From: Medicago truncatula
Taxonomy: Eukaryota; Streptophyta; Magnoliopsida; Fabales; Fabaceae
Assembly (NCBI RefSeq): GCF_003473485.1
Contig: NC_053049.1
Span: 30,277,292 to 30,341,291, forward strand
Direction: 5' to 3'
Length of the DNA stretch: 64,000 nucleotides
In this document: positions 37,201 through 48,803 of the stretch, piece by piece
Layout of the letters: each line of letters starts with the position of its first letter
Numbering within the stretch: the first letter of the stretch is position 1
Notes under the pieces: model-generated
What the model saw: only the letters and a program-made list of their open reading frames with translations
What the model was told of the DNA's origin: nothing
The model's database searches: none
Translations under genes and position numbers: made by a program

Positions 37201-38881
37201 ATCTAAAAGCAAATATGTTAGCTGGGGAGGCTGTTAGTAATATAAGGACTGTGGCTGCATTCTGTGCTGAAGAAAAGGTTATTGATCTTTATGCTGATGA
37301 GCTTGTTGAGCCTTCCAAACGTTCATTCAAACGAGGCCAAATTGCTGGCATATTTTATGGCATTTCCCAGTTCTTTATTTTCTCATCTTACGGCTTAGCC
37401 TTGTGGTACAAGCTCTAGCTTCCTTAATTGTTCATTTACTATATTAATTTAAAGTATAAATGTCTGATCCCTCAGTTTTCCTTTCAATGTTGCACCGACA
37501 CTTTAAATTGAAGTGTCTGTTTGGTGCCCGACCCCTACTCAACACCGACACATGTGGCACTTGTTCACAAATAATCACCGGTGTTGACGTGTCAGTGTTA
37601 GTAATGAGACATATATATACGTTTTGCAGGTATGGATCTGTGTTGCTCGAAAAGGAGCTTGCTAGCTTTAAATCAATCATGAAGTCGTTTATGGTTTTAA
37701 TAGTAACAGCATTGGCTATGGGGGAGACTTTGGCACTTGCACCCGACCTTCTGAAAGGGAATCAAATGGTTTCGTCAATTTTTGACATGATAGATAGAAA
37801 GTCAGGAATAATACATGATGTTGGAGAAGAGTTGATGACAGTGGAAGGAATGATTGAGCTAAAAAGGATCAATTTTATCTATCCTTCAAGACCAAATGTC
37901 GTTATTTTTAAGGATTTCAATCTAATAGTGCCTTCAGGGAAGAGTCTTGCCTTGGTAGGGCACAGTGGTTCTGGTAAAAGCTCAATAATCTCCCTTATAC
38001 TCAGATTTTATGATCCAACGTCCGGGAAGGTGATGATTGATGGTAATTTGTTTCAACACTTTATGCTTATTAGCTTCTCTTATTCCATCATTAGTACATG
38101 ATAAATAGAACAGTGTAGGATTATCTTTCAATAAGTAAAATGCTCAAAGTTATACTCATGTGCATCCATTCTAGAAAAGTCGTATGCTACACGCGTGTGT
38201 AATTTCAATGAGCTATGTCGTTGCAAAGATCTCTAAAACCTTTATAATGCAGCTGCATAGTGCAATTTAGAACTATGGTGACCATAACTGTGAAACATTC
38301 TTTTAACAATGACTCATCAAATTTTAACAGGAAAAGATATCAAGAAAATGAATTTGAAATCCCTTAGGAAGCAAATTGGGCTAGTACAACAAGAACCAGC
38401 TCTATTTGCAACATCAATTTACAAAAACATTCTATATGGAAAAGAAGAAGCATCTGAATCAGAAGTGATTGAAGCAGCTAAACTAGCCGACGCTCATAAT
38501 TTCATTAGTGCACTTCCCGAAGGCTACTCAACCAAAGCCGGTGATAGAGGAGTTCTACTATCCGGTGGCCAAAAGCAAAGGGTGGCCATTGCAAGAGCTA
38601 TTTTAAGAAACCCTAAAATATTATTGCTTGATGAAGCAACAAGTGCACTAGATGTCGAATCGGAACGTGTTGTACAACAAGCTTTAGACAAGTTGATGCA
38701 AAACAGAACAACAATTATTGTGGCACATAGGCTGTCTACAATAAGAAATGCAGATCAAATAGCAGTTTTGCAGGATGGAAAGATCATTGAGCAAGGCAAT
38801 CATTCAAGTCTTTTTGAGAATACAGATGGAGCTTACTTCAAATTAGCCAGCCTACAACAAGAAACAGCTACATGTACATGA
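25259..38881 (+). CDS. ABCB2: ABCB-subfamily (P-glycoprotein type) full transporter, ABCB2-like, 12 exons
   Basis: Exons: 25259-25474, 28144-28198, 28517-28692, 28831-29031, 29195-29454, 29571-30111, 34705-35060, 35750-36165, 36826-37067, 37158-37405, 37630-38042, 38331-38881. All junctions are GT-AG and keep frame, giving 1224 residues in TMD1-NBD1-TMD2-NBD2 order. NBD1 has Walker [10 protein letters not shown] (about 387-395), signature LSGGQ (491-495) and Walker B ILLLDEAT (E516). NBD2 has [14 protein letters not shown] and ILLLDEAT, so both ATP sites look competent. Conserved blocks ([51 protein letters not shown]) match my memory of Arabidopsis ABCB2/ABCB10. It should be an ATP-driven plasma-membrane exporter; the substrate is not known. 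The linker between NBD1 and TMD2 is shorter and more diverged than usual. Intron 6 (4.6 kb) contains a complete receptor kinase gene on the other strand. Confidence 0.94.
26195..26279 (-). mobile_element. tRNA-type SINE (short family) with 14-bp target duplication
   Basis: Read on the minus strand it starts GGTCCTCGTGAGCTTAGCTCAG, with a tRNA A-box-like TAGCTCAGTTGA. It continues to a B-box-like GGAGTTCAAACTCC and ends in an A run (T run on plus, 26195-26202). Flanks GTGAACGAATTGAA and GTGAACTAATTGAA differ by one base, a retroposition target duplication. A related copy is at 58199-58286. It lies in ABCB intron 1. Confidence 0.85.
26530..27554. mobile_element. Mutator-type MITE filled by a minisatellite, in ABCB intron 1
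   Basis: The ends are inverted repeats GACTGGTGCTAGTCACACCCC and their complement, continuing to a shared aagttacaccc block (about 40 bp per arm). Identical 9-mers TTTTATTAA flank it (26521-26529 and 27555-27563), a Mutator-superfamily duplication. Most of the interior is the tandem array described separately. There is no coding capacity. Confidence 0.88.
26725..27500. repeat. 36/72-bp minisatellite array
   Basis: The unit is 36 bp (begins GTAAATTCAGTTTACTTACG) and alternates with a variant (GTAAATTAAGTTTACTTATG), giving a 72-bp dimer, exactly in register at 26823, 26895 and 26967. From about 27050 some units are interrupted by a gtatatagtatgtatataagagg insert that recurs four times, making a higher-order repeat. 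Each unit contains a near-palindrome GTAAA...TTTAC. Confidence 0.9.
28252..28470. repeat. Imperfect inverted repeat in ABCB intron 2
   Basis: The phrases gatcgttggatcaagatca (about 28314) and gatcttgatccaac (about 28403) are inverted around an AT core, with weaker outer similarity (tgaatttggatttccg versus gggaatttaaac). This is probably an old MITE. Confidence 0.4.
30775..33901 (-). CDS. LRR receptor-like kinase of subfamily XII (EFR/FLS2/Xa21 type), nested in an ABCB intron
   Basis: Exon 1 is 33901-31219 and exon 2 is 31124-30775. The 94-bp intron has a CCAG|GTACC donor and a TTTCAG acceptor, giving 1010 residues, a usual length for this group. Features in order: a hydrophobic N-terminal signal region (about 14-26); an LRRNT with CYWHGVTC (66-73); about 22 leucine-rich repeats with GxIP spacing (80-615); a CGG...PPC cap (628-639); a transmembrane helix (654-676); and a kinase domain with GFGGFG loop (716-721), Lys738, HCDLKPNN (842-849, catalytic Asp844) and SDFGLAK. 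Cys precedes the catalytic Asp, so this is a non-RD kinase, the class of plant immune receptors. The intron lies just before the YGMG block, as in EFR/Xa21 relatives. The ligand is unknown. Confidence 0.93.
33988..33996 (-). promoter_or_regulatory. Candidate TATA box of the nested receptor kinase gene
   Basis: On the minus strand a TATATATATG stretch lies about 90 bp upstream of the start codon, a suitable distance for a plant TATA box with a short leader. Confidence 0.45.
36275..36647. repeat. MITE-like inverted repeat in ABCB intron 8
   Basis: The ends carry gcaaattcgaccgcggaccactttgatagg and, inverted, ctatcaaagtggtctactttagaatttgc. The two arms match over about 35 bp. The core is non-coding and no clear target duplication is seen. 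Confidence 0.6.
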
Positions 38882-39784
38882 ATTACACTATTAATACTTG
38901 CTACCACGCTTAACTGAAAGGATTTTGTAACTATTGAAGAATATACATTGAGTGAGATTCATAAAAATCATTGTTCAAGTAATTTTTTTCTTGGTCCAAC
39001 TTATATAGATTAAATGTCAAGTTTCATGTTTCAGTCTTTCATTTGATGTCTAAAATTATGCTAACTATGATTTGAATATCAACAACCCTAAGTCTAAGAA
39101 GATTACTCACACATGTTTAATACAACCAAAACAATATAATTGAGACATTCAAAAGACTAAAATATGACAAGATATAGAGAGTAGAGACGAGAGAAATAGA
39201 AACTACATTTTATTTCAAGAGAAGAACATAAGAAACTAAGACCTTGTTTACTCATGAAAATATTTTCTATTTTCAATTTAACATGTGTTTGTTTTAACTT
39301 GCTAATAAAGAATATGTGAGATTTTTGAAATGAATCATTGTGATGGAGTGAAAGTGAAATTCTAGCTTGGAGTGATGCATTTTTGGAAATAAAGTTTTTG
39401 TCACCATCATTGTTTCAAAAAATGCATTATTTTATAGCCTACCAGAGTTGGGTCCATTATGGCAAGGTAACTATATAAATTCTTCAACTAGACTTCAAAG
39501 AGCGTTAAGAATTCTCCAGCCCTTATATAGAGTTCGTTTGATTATCAGCAGATTGTGTAAATTGGTTTTGAGCAAACACTTTTACTTCACCTAGGTAGCC
39601 AATATACATGATACGTCCACCGATATATTATATTTGTCTTGCATCATCCAAAGGTCAATCACACACCTTTTTTTTTTTTGGTTTTTTGTGTTGCATCAAA
39701 CATACATACAAACACTGTCAGTGTAAAACTGTCAGTGTAAATATTTTCTACATTGTCAAACAATTTTAAGTGAAACAATTCATT
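38882..39784. other. 3' flank of the ABCB gene, nothing recognised
   Basis: Likely 3' UTR followed by AT-rich DNA. cagtgtaaaactgtcagtgtaaat near 39717 is a short direct repeat of ctgtcagtgtaaa. Confidence 0.4.
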
Positions 39785-40200
39785 CAAATTTTAGATGAAT
39801 TGCCCTTTATATTGTGAACTATGTGGAGAGCAAAGCGAGTCCGATTGGCATTCTAGTCTTCCAGTGCAGTAACAGCTTACTTTGTTGGACCCCCACTGGA
39901 CTTTGGCATGTTTTACGCGACAGTTTGCAGCAGTTTTCGTCTACTGCAGCGGTGCCATCTGATATATTTTTTACTCGCAAAGCAGAACGTGAAGTGAGCA
40001 GAATTATGATGCTGTTAGCAGAAATTTGGCATAATCAAAATAGTCTTATTTGGAATCAACGACAATTACAGCCGCAGCATATTATCCAGGCAGCTCACAT
40101 GAATGGCAAGCAGTCCGTAGCAGAGGTACTAATGACAATTTTCGAAATTCCAGCAGAGAAAGTAAGTGGCACCCTCCTTCGACTGATGTGATGAAACAAG
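39785..40200 (+). pseudogene. LINE polyprotein C-terminal remnant
   Basis: The conceptual product resembles the zinc-binding and linker region after a LINE reverse transcriptase. It opens CPLYCELCGE, then ESDWHS, LLAEIWHNQNSLIWN, and ends in another frame with a WHPPSTDVMK block. Pieces lie in at least two frames, so it is broken. No upstream reverse transcriptase is present. Confidence 0.65.
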
Positions 40201-41068
40201 CAGTTTTTCTTAATCCATCTTTCTTCTTACAGTTTTTCTATTATCTTAATAACGGTCCTTAACAACATTTCTTATAGTATTTCTATTATCTTAATAACAT
40301 GCATGCTCCTCTTTCTAAAACTTACAGTTTTAACAAGCACAGATAGCTCCCTCAACAAACAAAAAAACACAGATAGCTTGACTACTGATAATGACATTAA
40401 TGCTATTTTTACAATCATCACTTTAATTACAATTGCCAATCATAAAATGACACAATCACACAACGCACGCTCTCTTTTACCGAAATAGCAAAATGATGCA
40501 TTAGTTACACTGATCCTAGCATAAGTTGTGCCAAGAACAGATAACAAAATTGCATAATCAGTGATGTATTTTTCAATACAAAACTCCCATGACAAAAAAA
40601 TTCTATGGGTGCACTACTCTTTAATCAGACACATAACAGAATCAGTTCAAAACATATCTCACATATATCACAATCACTCAACAGACACGTATATTTTATT
40701 GCTACTAGAAAGGGAAAGGCAAGATTGAAACACATATCTTCTGAAACATCTACCTGAAGCCAAGATAACCAACAAAACTGAGATCAATCAGCAAAACACA
40801 GACATTTGGTATTGAAACAAGTATAAAGACTATCTAACCAGTCACTAAACAAAAATAATTACCTATTGTACAAGCATCGCCTTAACCTCAATATATGCCC
40901 AAATGGCACTTAAATTTTCTTTTCTTCCATCCATGGAAAATGCAAAGGAACAGTTTTGATATTGACAAGTGTAACAGTAAGAAACATATGACCCGAATAT
41001 TATTCTGAAAAATTTTACGAATGGAAAACTTAAATAACTTCACTAAATATGACTGCATAGCCAAGTGA

Positions 41069-41280
41069 AATACTTGTCGGACACCCGAACACGCCTTCAA
41101 TCAGAAGTGAAATACTACATGGCTATGAAGCATGGACACACACGGACACGATACTGACAAGCCAACACCGATAAAATTTTGAGAAAATGATATAATTCAA
41201 TGTAATCACAAGTGTTGGTGTCATGTCGGACACCGACACAATACTTGTCGGACACCCGAACACGCCTTCAATCAGAAGTG
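41069..41280. repeat. 41-bp perfect direct repeat, 171 bp apart
   Basis: Bases 41069-41109 and 41240-41280 are identical (AATACTTGTCGGACACCCG through AATCAGAAGTG). The sequence between them contains further cggacaccgacac phrases. Confidence 0.85.
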
Positions 41281-42085
41281 TCCGCGTAACATAGCTACAG
41301 GGTCTACAACAGCCTAATGTGCCTATGTAAATATATTCCAACCAACTTCAAATCTCAAAAGTGAGGTCCAAATAAACATTAGAAGAAAAAAAACTCCCAA
41401 GTTAGTGGAAGTTCCATGATTAAAAATTAAATAGAGCAATCTGATGCAGTAAAGTTTCTGCCATGTCATGGCAGGGTTCAAGGAAGAGTGAAACCAATTA
41501 CAAAGCTACCATACATTGCCATACCATGCATTTTGCAACAGATTAGTTCCATGACTCAAACCCGCAACCTCCAAGTCACACGGTAACATCTCGGACTAGA
41601 CAGTTAAGGCTCCCCCTCAATGTTAACAAAAAGGGAAATGCTAATGCGGGGGTACTCTTTAAGGACTTTAAATAAGTTTTATGAAAATCCGTGTATTCAA
41701 TGCATTGGAATTTGTAATATTAGACTTTTTGAAGGAATAATTTCTAAATTTGGGATCCTTAAAGAGTGATCCGGGGGCACTCGTTAGCAAAACCCAAAAA
41801 AAAAAAAAAAAACATTAAGATCTGTGTTTTTACGATATTCTACAAAACATACAAGTAACTTCTATCTTAAAAATAGAATCACAGTGGAGTATTGTGAGAC
41901 AACAGTATTGTGCTTCACTTGTTTGGATTAGGATTAGACCCGTGTCACTTCAAGAACCGAAAACAAAAATATGCAATAAACAGGGCAAATTAGTATTGCA
42001 TGCAACAATGCTGATCGCCTATCAGTTAATGCAATTATGCAACAAGCCGTTAGTTTACACTATACTATAACGATCAGTCGATCAG

Positions 42086-42475
42086 CTCACAACAGCGTAT
42101 AGGATTTAAAATTAAGGCACACAATTATGTTTTGCCCAAAATATGTTGATAAAGAAAGAAGTTAGAACTACAAGTAAAACTTCTGCAGAAGCCTATATAT
42201 GTGCAACAGCTTGCAAGACTTCTGCAACAGCATGTAAAATAAATATGGTCAAAATGTGTTTGTATACCTTCTAATGCAGTGCATATGTTTGCTTTTTTTT
42301 TTTTTTTAGAGATATTTAACAAAAGAAGTTAAAATCTTTGGCAGCATGTACAATAATGACCACCTGACAACAGCATATAGGACTTAAAATTAAGGCACGC
42401 AATTATGTTTTGCCCAAAATATGTTGATAAAGAAAGAAGTTAGAACTGCAATTAAAACTTCTACAGAAGCCTCAT
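42086..42475. repeat. 112-bp direct duplication, offset 278 bp
   Basis: Copies at 42086-42197 and 42364-42475 share caattatgttttgcccaaaa and ttgataaagaaagaagttag with a few substitutions. A 12- to 14-base T run lies between them. Confidence 0.85.
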
Positions 42476-43505
42476 ATGATGATCGAGTCCCAGAAATATA
42501 CAGATATAAATATATAAGGGGCTACAAGGTCAATACATGAGAACATCAGTTAGCAAGTGCAAAATCAATACAATCTTTGGGCATGCCCATAAGGAGCATC
42601 TAGAATTCAGACCAAACTAATTGTTTAGTATGAGGTTTTTAAAGATAATATAACTGCTTTTATTAAGGTAATGTGTCAAAGGTACTCATAATCAAGTTAT
42701 ACATAGGTAGTAATCCATAATCCCATCGAATAATATGTGCATAAGGTTCCTTCAATACATAAACACTAAAAAAGAAAATAACTAGAATAATTAGGTGCTA
42801 AATCTTTAATCAGATGTGTATAGTATTTGGTATCTTGATAAAGTTAAACATGTGTTGGCAGAGATAGTTAATGGGTCTTTACAAGTTGCCATATTTTAAG
42901 CATATTTCTCCTTTACTCAGGAGTTCAATAGCTGGTGGCGAAAGTGATGGCAACAACAGGAAAAGACTATATCCTTTCTGCTTTATTCTGATCATATCTT
43001 TAAGGAATATTCATAAGCATAATACCATACAATGAACCTCGTGATTGAAAACAACAGGCGAGAAAAACAAACGAATATTATAACTGAAAAGGAAACTCTT
43101 AAACAGAATCAATGTAATCAAACCAATCAAAGCAATAAATCTAGAATGAGAATAGAATTTAACAAAATGGAGAATAAAGGCATTGAGTTAAAAAACAAAA
43201 GCACAAAGCAAAACAGTTTCAATCTAGCATACTGATCTTATCCTCAAAATACAACTTTCCTAAACCTTGAGGGTGTTTCGAAAAAAGGTACCTATCTCCA
43301 AAGCAATGGTGGATAGAATATACATGTTGTCAAAGAAGTTAAAAAAACTAACCCACAAAACAACCCTAAAACTTGTTTTTTCACCACTGTACCCACCCAT
43401 CTTCTACGCCTAATCAGAAATTCTTCAACTCTGAGTCCTTTCCTTATCCACCACCACCAATTCAGCTAAAGGGTCCATTCAATGGTTCATTCAACACAAT
43501 CATGA

Positions 43506-44663
43506 TCAAACCGTAACAGATTTATCTTTTTCCTCAGTCAAAACCTTAACAGATTTATCTTTTTCTTCGGTCAAAACCTTAACAGATATATCTTTTTCTT
43601 CAGTCAAAACCTTAACAGATATATCTTTTTCTTCAGTCAAAACCTTAACAGATTTACCCTCATCACCATGACCCTTTCCCACATTTTCACCCAGCTCCTT
43701 CTTGCACATTAAATCGACGAAAAAATCTGTCAAAACTTTCTCATAGCCCGGCATTTTAGCATACCCTGGAAAGTAATTAATATCAATAATAAGATACCGA
43801 TTACCATATCTAGAATCACGAATCACATCGAAATTAAACAAATTCAGCTTCATAGCACGCCTCAATCCACTAGCAATATCAACAATAAAAGCTTGCGGAG
43901 GCATCTCAGTAGTATCATCCAAACTCATCATCTTATAAAACTTTTCATCATCATCCACACTATCCCTATTTGCCAAATTCGACACCTGCGAAAACGACAA
44001 CAAATCCTCCGAAACACCCAACACCTTCTCCTCAGAAACATCCGGTAAAGACTTCCTCTTCACGCAACGAACATGATTACCAACAACATACACCTTAAAA
44101 ATCACCCCACCATGATTCACAAATTCCTGCAAAACAATTGGTGGTTTCAGCTTATTCAACGCCCCGTGGCTAAAAACCAACGCCATTTTATGCGATTTCG
44201 CGCTTCCATCGGCCACCAACGGCTTCGCTATCACCGGAAACTTTAAACTCTCCCAAGCCTGGCCATCAGAAAGAGTCTCTTTATCATAAATCACGATCTG
44301 TTTCGGGATCCCGAATGTTTCGCCGCCTTTTTCATCAACCCCAACCCTAACCCTAAGCTCAGAAACAACCTGAAGCATTGAAATTCGGTTATGAAGACGC
44401 TCAATCGCTTCCGGCGCGTCGAGAATAACAGCATTAGGGTTTCGAATTTGAAATTGTTGAAGCTGGCGTTTCCAATCGTCGCCGTAGAGTTTGTGGAGGA
44501 TGCAATCGAACGGTCCTTGATCGATTAAGGGTTTGGTTGAATCGATTTGGATGAGTTTAATTCCGCGTGATGAAGCTAGGGTTAAGAGTGAGTCGCGGAT
44601 GAAACTGTTTTGTTTCTTTGGTGCTAATGCGTAACCTATTACGCCGTGTTTCTTTTCAGCCAT
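43506..44663 (-). CDS. ITPK1: Inositol 1,3,4-trisphosphate 5/6-kinase (ITPK1-like) with a repeated C-terminal tail
   Basis: An intronless frame of 385 residues. The ATP-grasp fold is recognisable by [11 protein letters not shown] (8-18), [13 protein letters not shown] (85-97), [19 protein letters not shown] (142-160), [20 protein letters not shown] (176-195) and the Mg-binding [16 protein letters not shown] (293-308; Asp294, Asn296). The enzyme phosphorylates Ins(1,3,4)P3, and plant ITPK1 also acts on InsP6, in the cytosol and nucleus. I chose the ATG at 44663 ([14 protein letters not shown]) over the in-frame ATG 60 bases upstream because family N termini start close to VGYAL. Oddity: residues about 337-384 are four near-identical 11-residue copies of [11 protein letters not shown], coded by a 33-bp tandem, absent from the Arabidopsis enzyme as I recall it. 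Confidence 0.94.
   Translation of the reverse strand: MAEKKHGVIGYALAPKKQNSFIRDSLLTLASSRGIKLIQIDSTKPLIDQGPFDCILHKLYGDDWKRQLQQFQIRNPNAVILDAPEAIERLHNRISMLQVVSELRVRVGVDEKGGETFGIPKQIVIYDKETLSDGQAWESLKFPVIAKPLVADGSAKSHKMALVFSHGALNKLKPPIVLQEFVNHGGVIFKVYVVGNHVRCVKRKSLPDVSEEKVLGVSEDLLSFSQVSNLANRDSVDDDEKFYKMMSLDDTTEMPPQAFIVDIASGLRRAMKLNLFNFDVIRDSRYGNRYLIIDINYFPGYAKMPGYEKVLTDFFVDLMCKKELGENVGKGHGDEGKSVKVLTEEKDISVKVLTEEKDISVKVLTEEKDKSVKVLTEEKDKSVTV
43514..43654. repeat. 33-bp coding minisatellite at the 3' end of ITPK
   Basis: Four copies of a 33-bp unit (plus strand begins GTCAAAACCTTAACAGAT). The length is a multiple of three, so the frame is kept. Copies differ at single positions (ttatct/atatct, ctca/ttcg). 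Confidence 0.9.
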
Positions 44664-44846
44664 TGGATTGATTTGATCAAAATTCTTGTGATTGATTTCG
44701 TTTTTTTGTGAATGAATGAACAATCACATTAGAGTGGGGAAACCCTAATTTTGGATGTTTAGGGTTTCGATTTTGGGAATTGGGGAAAGAAGAAGAAGAA
44801 GAAGAAAGTAAAATTGGAGGGAGAGAGAGAAGGGTATGGGGGTGTG

Positions 44847-44856
44847 TATATATAGG
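44847..44856 (-). promoter_or_regulatory. Candidate TATA box of ITPK
   Basis: On the minus strand CTATATATAC lies about 190 bp upstream of the start codon. A CT-rich leader (ctctctctccctcc, then a cttctt run) lies between, typical of plant core promoters. Confidence 0.55.
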
Positions 44857-44863
44857 TGGTTAG

Positions 44864-46513
44864 AGAATTAGGGTTGGAGTTAGAGAGAAGGAAGGGGAAT
44901 GATAAGGTACACGTGGTGAATTGAGTAGAGGGTTTGCGCCGCTTTATGAAGGGCGTGTTGAAAGAAGGAGAGGGATAGGGCCGTAAGGAAGGGTATGAGG
45001 TGGAATGGGTGGATAAATGTTAAAGAGTGTCTTTGGAACATTAGTTAAGAGAACATAATTAGAAATAATATGTTAAAAAATAATTAAAAGTGTTGAATTT
45101 AACTTTCTAAAAGTCAAAAATTGTAATTTCTAATACAAAATTAGTTTTATTTTTCTTAATCATTGTCCTGAATATACTGGTTAACAAGACCCTAAAATTA
45201 TTTATTGGGTTTATAATTGGATTCGGCAGACTCAAAACTTGATAAGCTTTTGGAAGCAAATCATAATCAAAATTTAAAACTAAAGTTTAATTGATATGAT
45301 TAGTTTGGATATTATTAATTAATAAGCACCACGTTGTACGTTACAAAATTATAGGTTAATTTTTGAAGGACATAACCTTGTTGTTCACACTCTTGCAAAT
45401 GCATCAATATCTTTTATTAGAAATATATAGTCGATTATCTTTTTGAAATTGTAACTTTCATTGAAACGTCCTTTAAATTTTGCAAAATTTCGAAAAACCC
45501 CTTAAATTGTTAAACGTATGTCAAATATTCCTATATGTTTGTTTTCATCGTTTGACCATATGATGTGAAAGTTAATTGTACATATGGCACCTCTACGTGC
45601 ATTTAAGGTTATGCAAGTCATATATGGGTAATTGGCTAACTTTTTTTTGCTTTTTTTTTCTCTCTCTAAAATCGGTGTGATTATTAGAATAACTAAATAC
45701 CCCCCTTAAAATTTAACATTTATTTGCAAATACTCCCTCGAATTTAAAACTCATACAATTTGGTGTAGGCCGTTATAGATGTAATCTGATTTTTTTTATA
45801 GTAAGTGTTTTGAGATAGGTGGGGACGTCTATCTAATTAAAACGAGACTCTTTGTTAGTAGGAACAACCAAGTTATTGTAGTTTGTTGGCGTCTAAGGTG
45901 GTGAAGTACGTTGGCACTCCATTTGTTTCTTATGCGAGGTGGTTCATGAGCTGGCTCATGAGGCATTATCTTGTGTTGTACGTTGTTCCGAGACATGATG
46001 TCTTCCGAGGTTGTGCAGGAGGTAAGATCTTGTTATCCACCGTGTTGTAAGATGAGGTGGTCACCTCAGATAGACTTGGATGTCCCTCATTAGGCCTTTC
46101 CTGCCATGTGTCTTAATGGACTTTTTGATTGAATGACTGAGATGATGATTTGAGATCTAAAAGTTGTTCTTAGTGATGGTGGCAGTGTAGTGATAATGTG
46201 GTGGTTTTCTTTCTTCTAGTTCATGAAGATGAAAAAGAATGTAAGGGGCCATAAAATTAAGTGGTGGTGGTTCACTATCAAATTCAATAGTCACGTAAGG
46301 TCCAACAATTTTTTTAACTAAAAGATTAATTTGTTAAAATTTAAAAAATTAACAAGGTCTTTGGTTAACTTACCTACAATGTTGGGTGAAGGTGAGAAAA
46401 ATACAAGAAGGGGGTTGAATTGTGTTAGCTTTTTCTTCTTTTAAACTAAGTCCAGAGTCTGATAGAGTTCAAAGTCTGGAACAATGTTCAGAGTCTTATG
46501 AAACATATATAAA

Positions 46514-46514
<1 letters not shown>
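44864..46514. other. Intergenic and ITPK promoter, nothing recognised
   Basis: AT-rich sequence with no gene or repeat that I can delimit. The start of a possible repeat (aatacaagaagggggttgaattgtg) is near 46400. Confidence 0.4.
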
Positions 46515-46588
<74 letters not shown>

Positions 46589-46594
46589 GAGAGA
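46515..46594. repeat. Compound (TA)n(GA)n microsatellite
   Basis: About 15 TA units run directly into about 24 GA units, with one TA interruption near 46582. Confidence 0.9.
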
Positions 46595-47798
46595 AGCAAT
46601 TATCCTGGTTCCTTTCCACAATTCGGAAGTAGTTCAGTCCCCCCTTGCAGTTTCAAAGAGATTTTCACTATAATCACATAAGATTACAACTACTCAAAGA
46701 CACTAGCAAAAGACTTAAAATACTCAAGCACACAAGTAAGAGATTTCCTATGCTCAAGCAGAAAGCAAGAGACTTCTAAACAAACAAATTACAAAGAATA
46801 AGGTTAGTTGAACACTTGATATACAATCAGTGGTGATCACAATACAAAACAGTTCAGACTTTAAGTGTTAAGAATTTCTAAGCTATGAAAGTTGATGAAA
46901 AATTCTAAGTGTTTGATGCACAATAATTTCAGCAGAGTTTTGGCACAAGTTAAAATGTTGTAAAGTCACTCTAAACTTCAAGTTTTCATTCCTTTATATA
47001 GAGGTATGAAATAGACGTTGTAGAGGTGTCATCACATCAAAGAGTCGTTGTAGAAGTTTGATCAATCATCATTGATTTGTTGCTTGATATGGTTAATGTC
47101 TTAGGAGTGAGTAATTTGAAAACCATTCATTGATAGGGAATTAACCATTCCATTCTAATAGAGACACAACTATAGCTTGTATTATGTGTAGGAAATGTTG
47201 AAGTAGTGGAGATAGTGGTTGTAGTACTATTGTCATTTTTCTGTGGATAAGAATCCAAAGCCTTCTAATTCTTCAGAAATATCCGTTGATCCAATCTTTT
47301 ATTCCTTCTGCATATTTGTGTCTTCAAATATCCATAATAACTAACTTCAGGTTCTTCATTTCAGCTTCTGATGATCTTCAGATTCTAGGTGAACTTCAGA
47401 GTCTAACAGTCAGCTTTTGGATAGTCTTCAGACTCTGACTTGCAACTAAGTTTCTCTTGAAAATTCTTTTGCTCCCATTTATTATTTCATAAGCAATACT
47501 TTATTTGAAGACTTGTAAATTTTAGTTTATGGTTATGCACGCTTGAACAAATATTAACATATTCAATTGAACTTTTAATACTTTGTTATCCTCAAAACTT
47601 AAGATGCATTGTTAAACTCATTTTGTTTTAACATCGGGCTGTTGGTTTACCTTTAGATATTTTGGTTTAAAAATTAACATAATTATTCAACTTGATTAAG
47701 AGAAATGCATTTAAGGGACCTATACATAACCACAATTAACTATGAGATTAAAATGAAACATTTTTTTTTGTTAAGGAACCATGCCATGAGTTAAAGAA
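46595..47798. other. Intergenic, possibly an unclassified repeat
   Basis: The stretch from the gggggttgaattgtgtt phrase at about 46405 to about 47600 contains repeated cttcag(a)tctg and ctcaagca(ca) phrases. It has the look of an interspersed legume repeat, but I cannot define ends or class. Confidence 0.3.
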
Positions 47799-47800
47799 TA

Positions 47801-48121
47801 CTCCCTCCACCCCAAATTATAAATAAGAAAAAAATTCATATTTTTTTTGTTCTAAATTATAAGAAAAAAGATAAACTTTTATCATATTTAATTATGTTGT
47901 TTTAAAATATCATCTTTTCCAAGTCAAATTAAATGTAAATTTCATTCGATTTGCTCTTCTTTCTATTTTCTTCATGATCAATAGCCAATTAGAATTATTT
48001 TTACATCTTTCAGTGAAACTTATTCAAAAAACACAAAAAATTATATCTCAAATTACTATGTTTTAATTTTTTTAATAAGTATGAATTTACTTTTTTTACT
48101 CATAAATTAAGACGAAGGGAG
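47801..48121. mobile_element. Stowaway-type MITE (321 bp)
   Basis: The ends are CTCCCTCCACCCCAAATTATAA and the complement of TTAAGACGAAGGGAG, flanked on both sides by TA. Ends and TA duplication fit the Tc1/mariner Stowaway group. A sister copy of exactly the same length lies at 59784-60104. Confidence 0.85.
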
Positions 48122-48730
48122 TAAATTTTAAGCTAAAAATAATTTTTCGTAAAAAAAAAAAATGCTAAAAGTCATTTTCTGTAAAAATAAATGCTAAGAA
48201 TTACATTTTAACCAATTTTTTGTTATAAAAGGTTGAATTTTTTAGGAGGCAAGCAACCCATGAGTTAGCTAAGCAGACTATTTATATGGTTAACCTCAAG
48301 TGTATAATTTGATATCAAATTTTTATTTAAAAAGAAAATATTGATTCCAAATTATATTGCTAATTATTAAATTAATTAATTATATGAATTAAGTTTATTT
48401 ATGAAAAAAAAAATTACTTTTGCATCTGAAAAAAAAAAAAAAAGTGAACTGAAACATGGACAAGCAAGTAGTTTCACTTGAGTTCTTACACAAGACTGAA
48501 AATCTAGTACGAACCCACTTCCAGATCTGTTTCCTTTCTCAAACCAAACAAACTTTTTTACTTCAACCAACCTAAATTTCCTGTGTCTTAAACCACACGT
48601 TCTTCCTTCTCAATAAAACCGTTTCCATCGCGTACACAGTTTCAAATTTTCCCGAATTTCATTCCCAACAACAATAACCTCGTTTTCATTTCCATCTTCA
48701 AAATTCAACACGTGTGTTCCAACACTCTTA
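48122..48730. other. Promoter region of the CCCH gene
   Basis: AT-rich DNA with a 15-base A run at 48429. No other gene is seen. Confidence 0.4.
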
Positions 48731-48736
48731 TATACA
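48729..48736 (+). promoter_or_regulatory. Candidate TATA box of the CCCH zinc-finger gene
   Basis: TTATATAC lies about 70 bp before the start codon, leaving room for a leader of about 40 bases. Confidence 0.5.
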
Positions 48737-48803
48737 TACACTTTCACTTCTTTCTTCTAATTCCAACAACTCTAACGCCGTTAGGGTTTTGTTGTAAGAA
48801 ACA

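Larger units (their letters stand above)
40201..43505. other. Intergenic with local duplications, no gene recognised
   Basis: A 41-bp perfect direct repeat (41069-41109 and 41240-41280) and a diverged 112-bp direct repeat (42086-42197 and 42364-42475) lie here and are listed separately. Phrases such as acttgtcggacaccc recur in legume intergenic DNA. No protein family is seen in the short frames. Confidence 0.4.
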
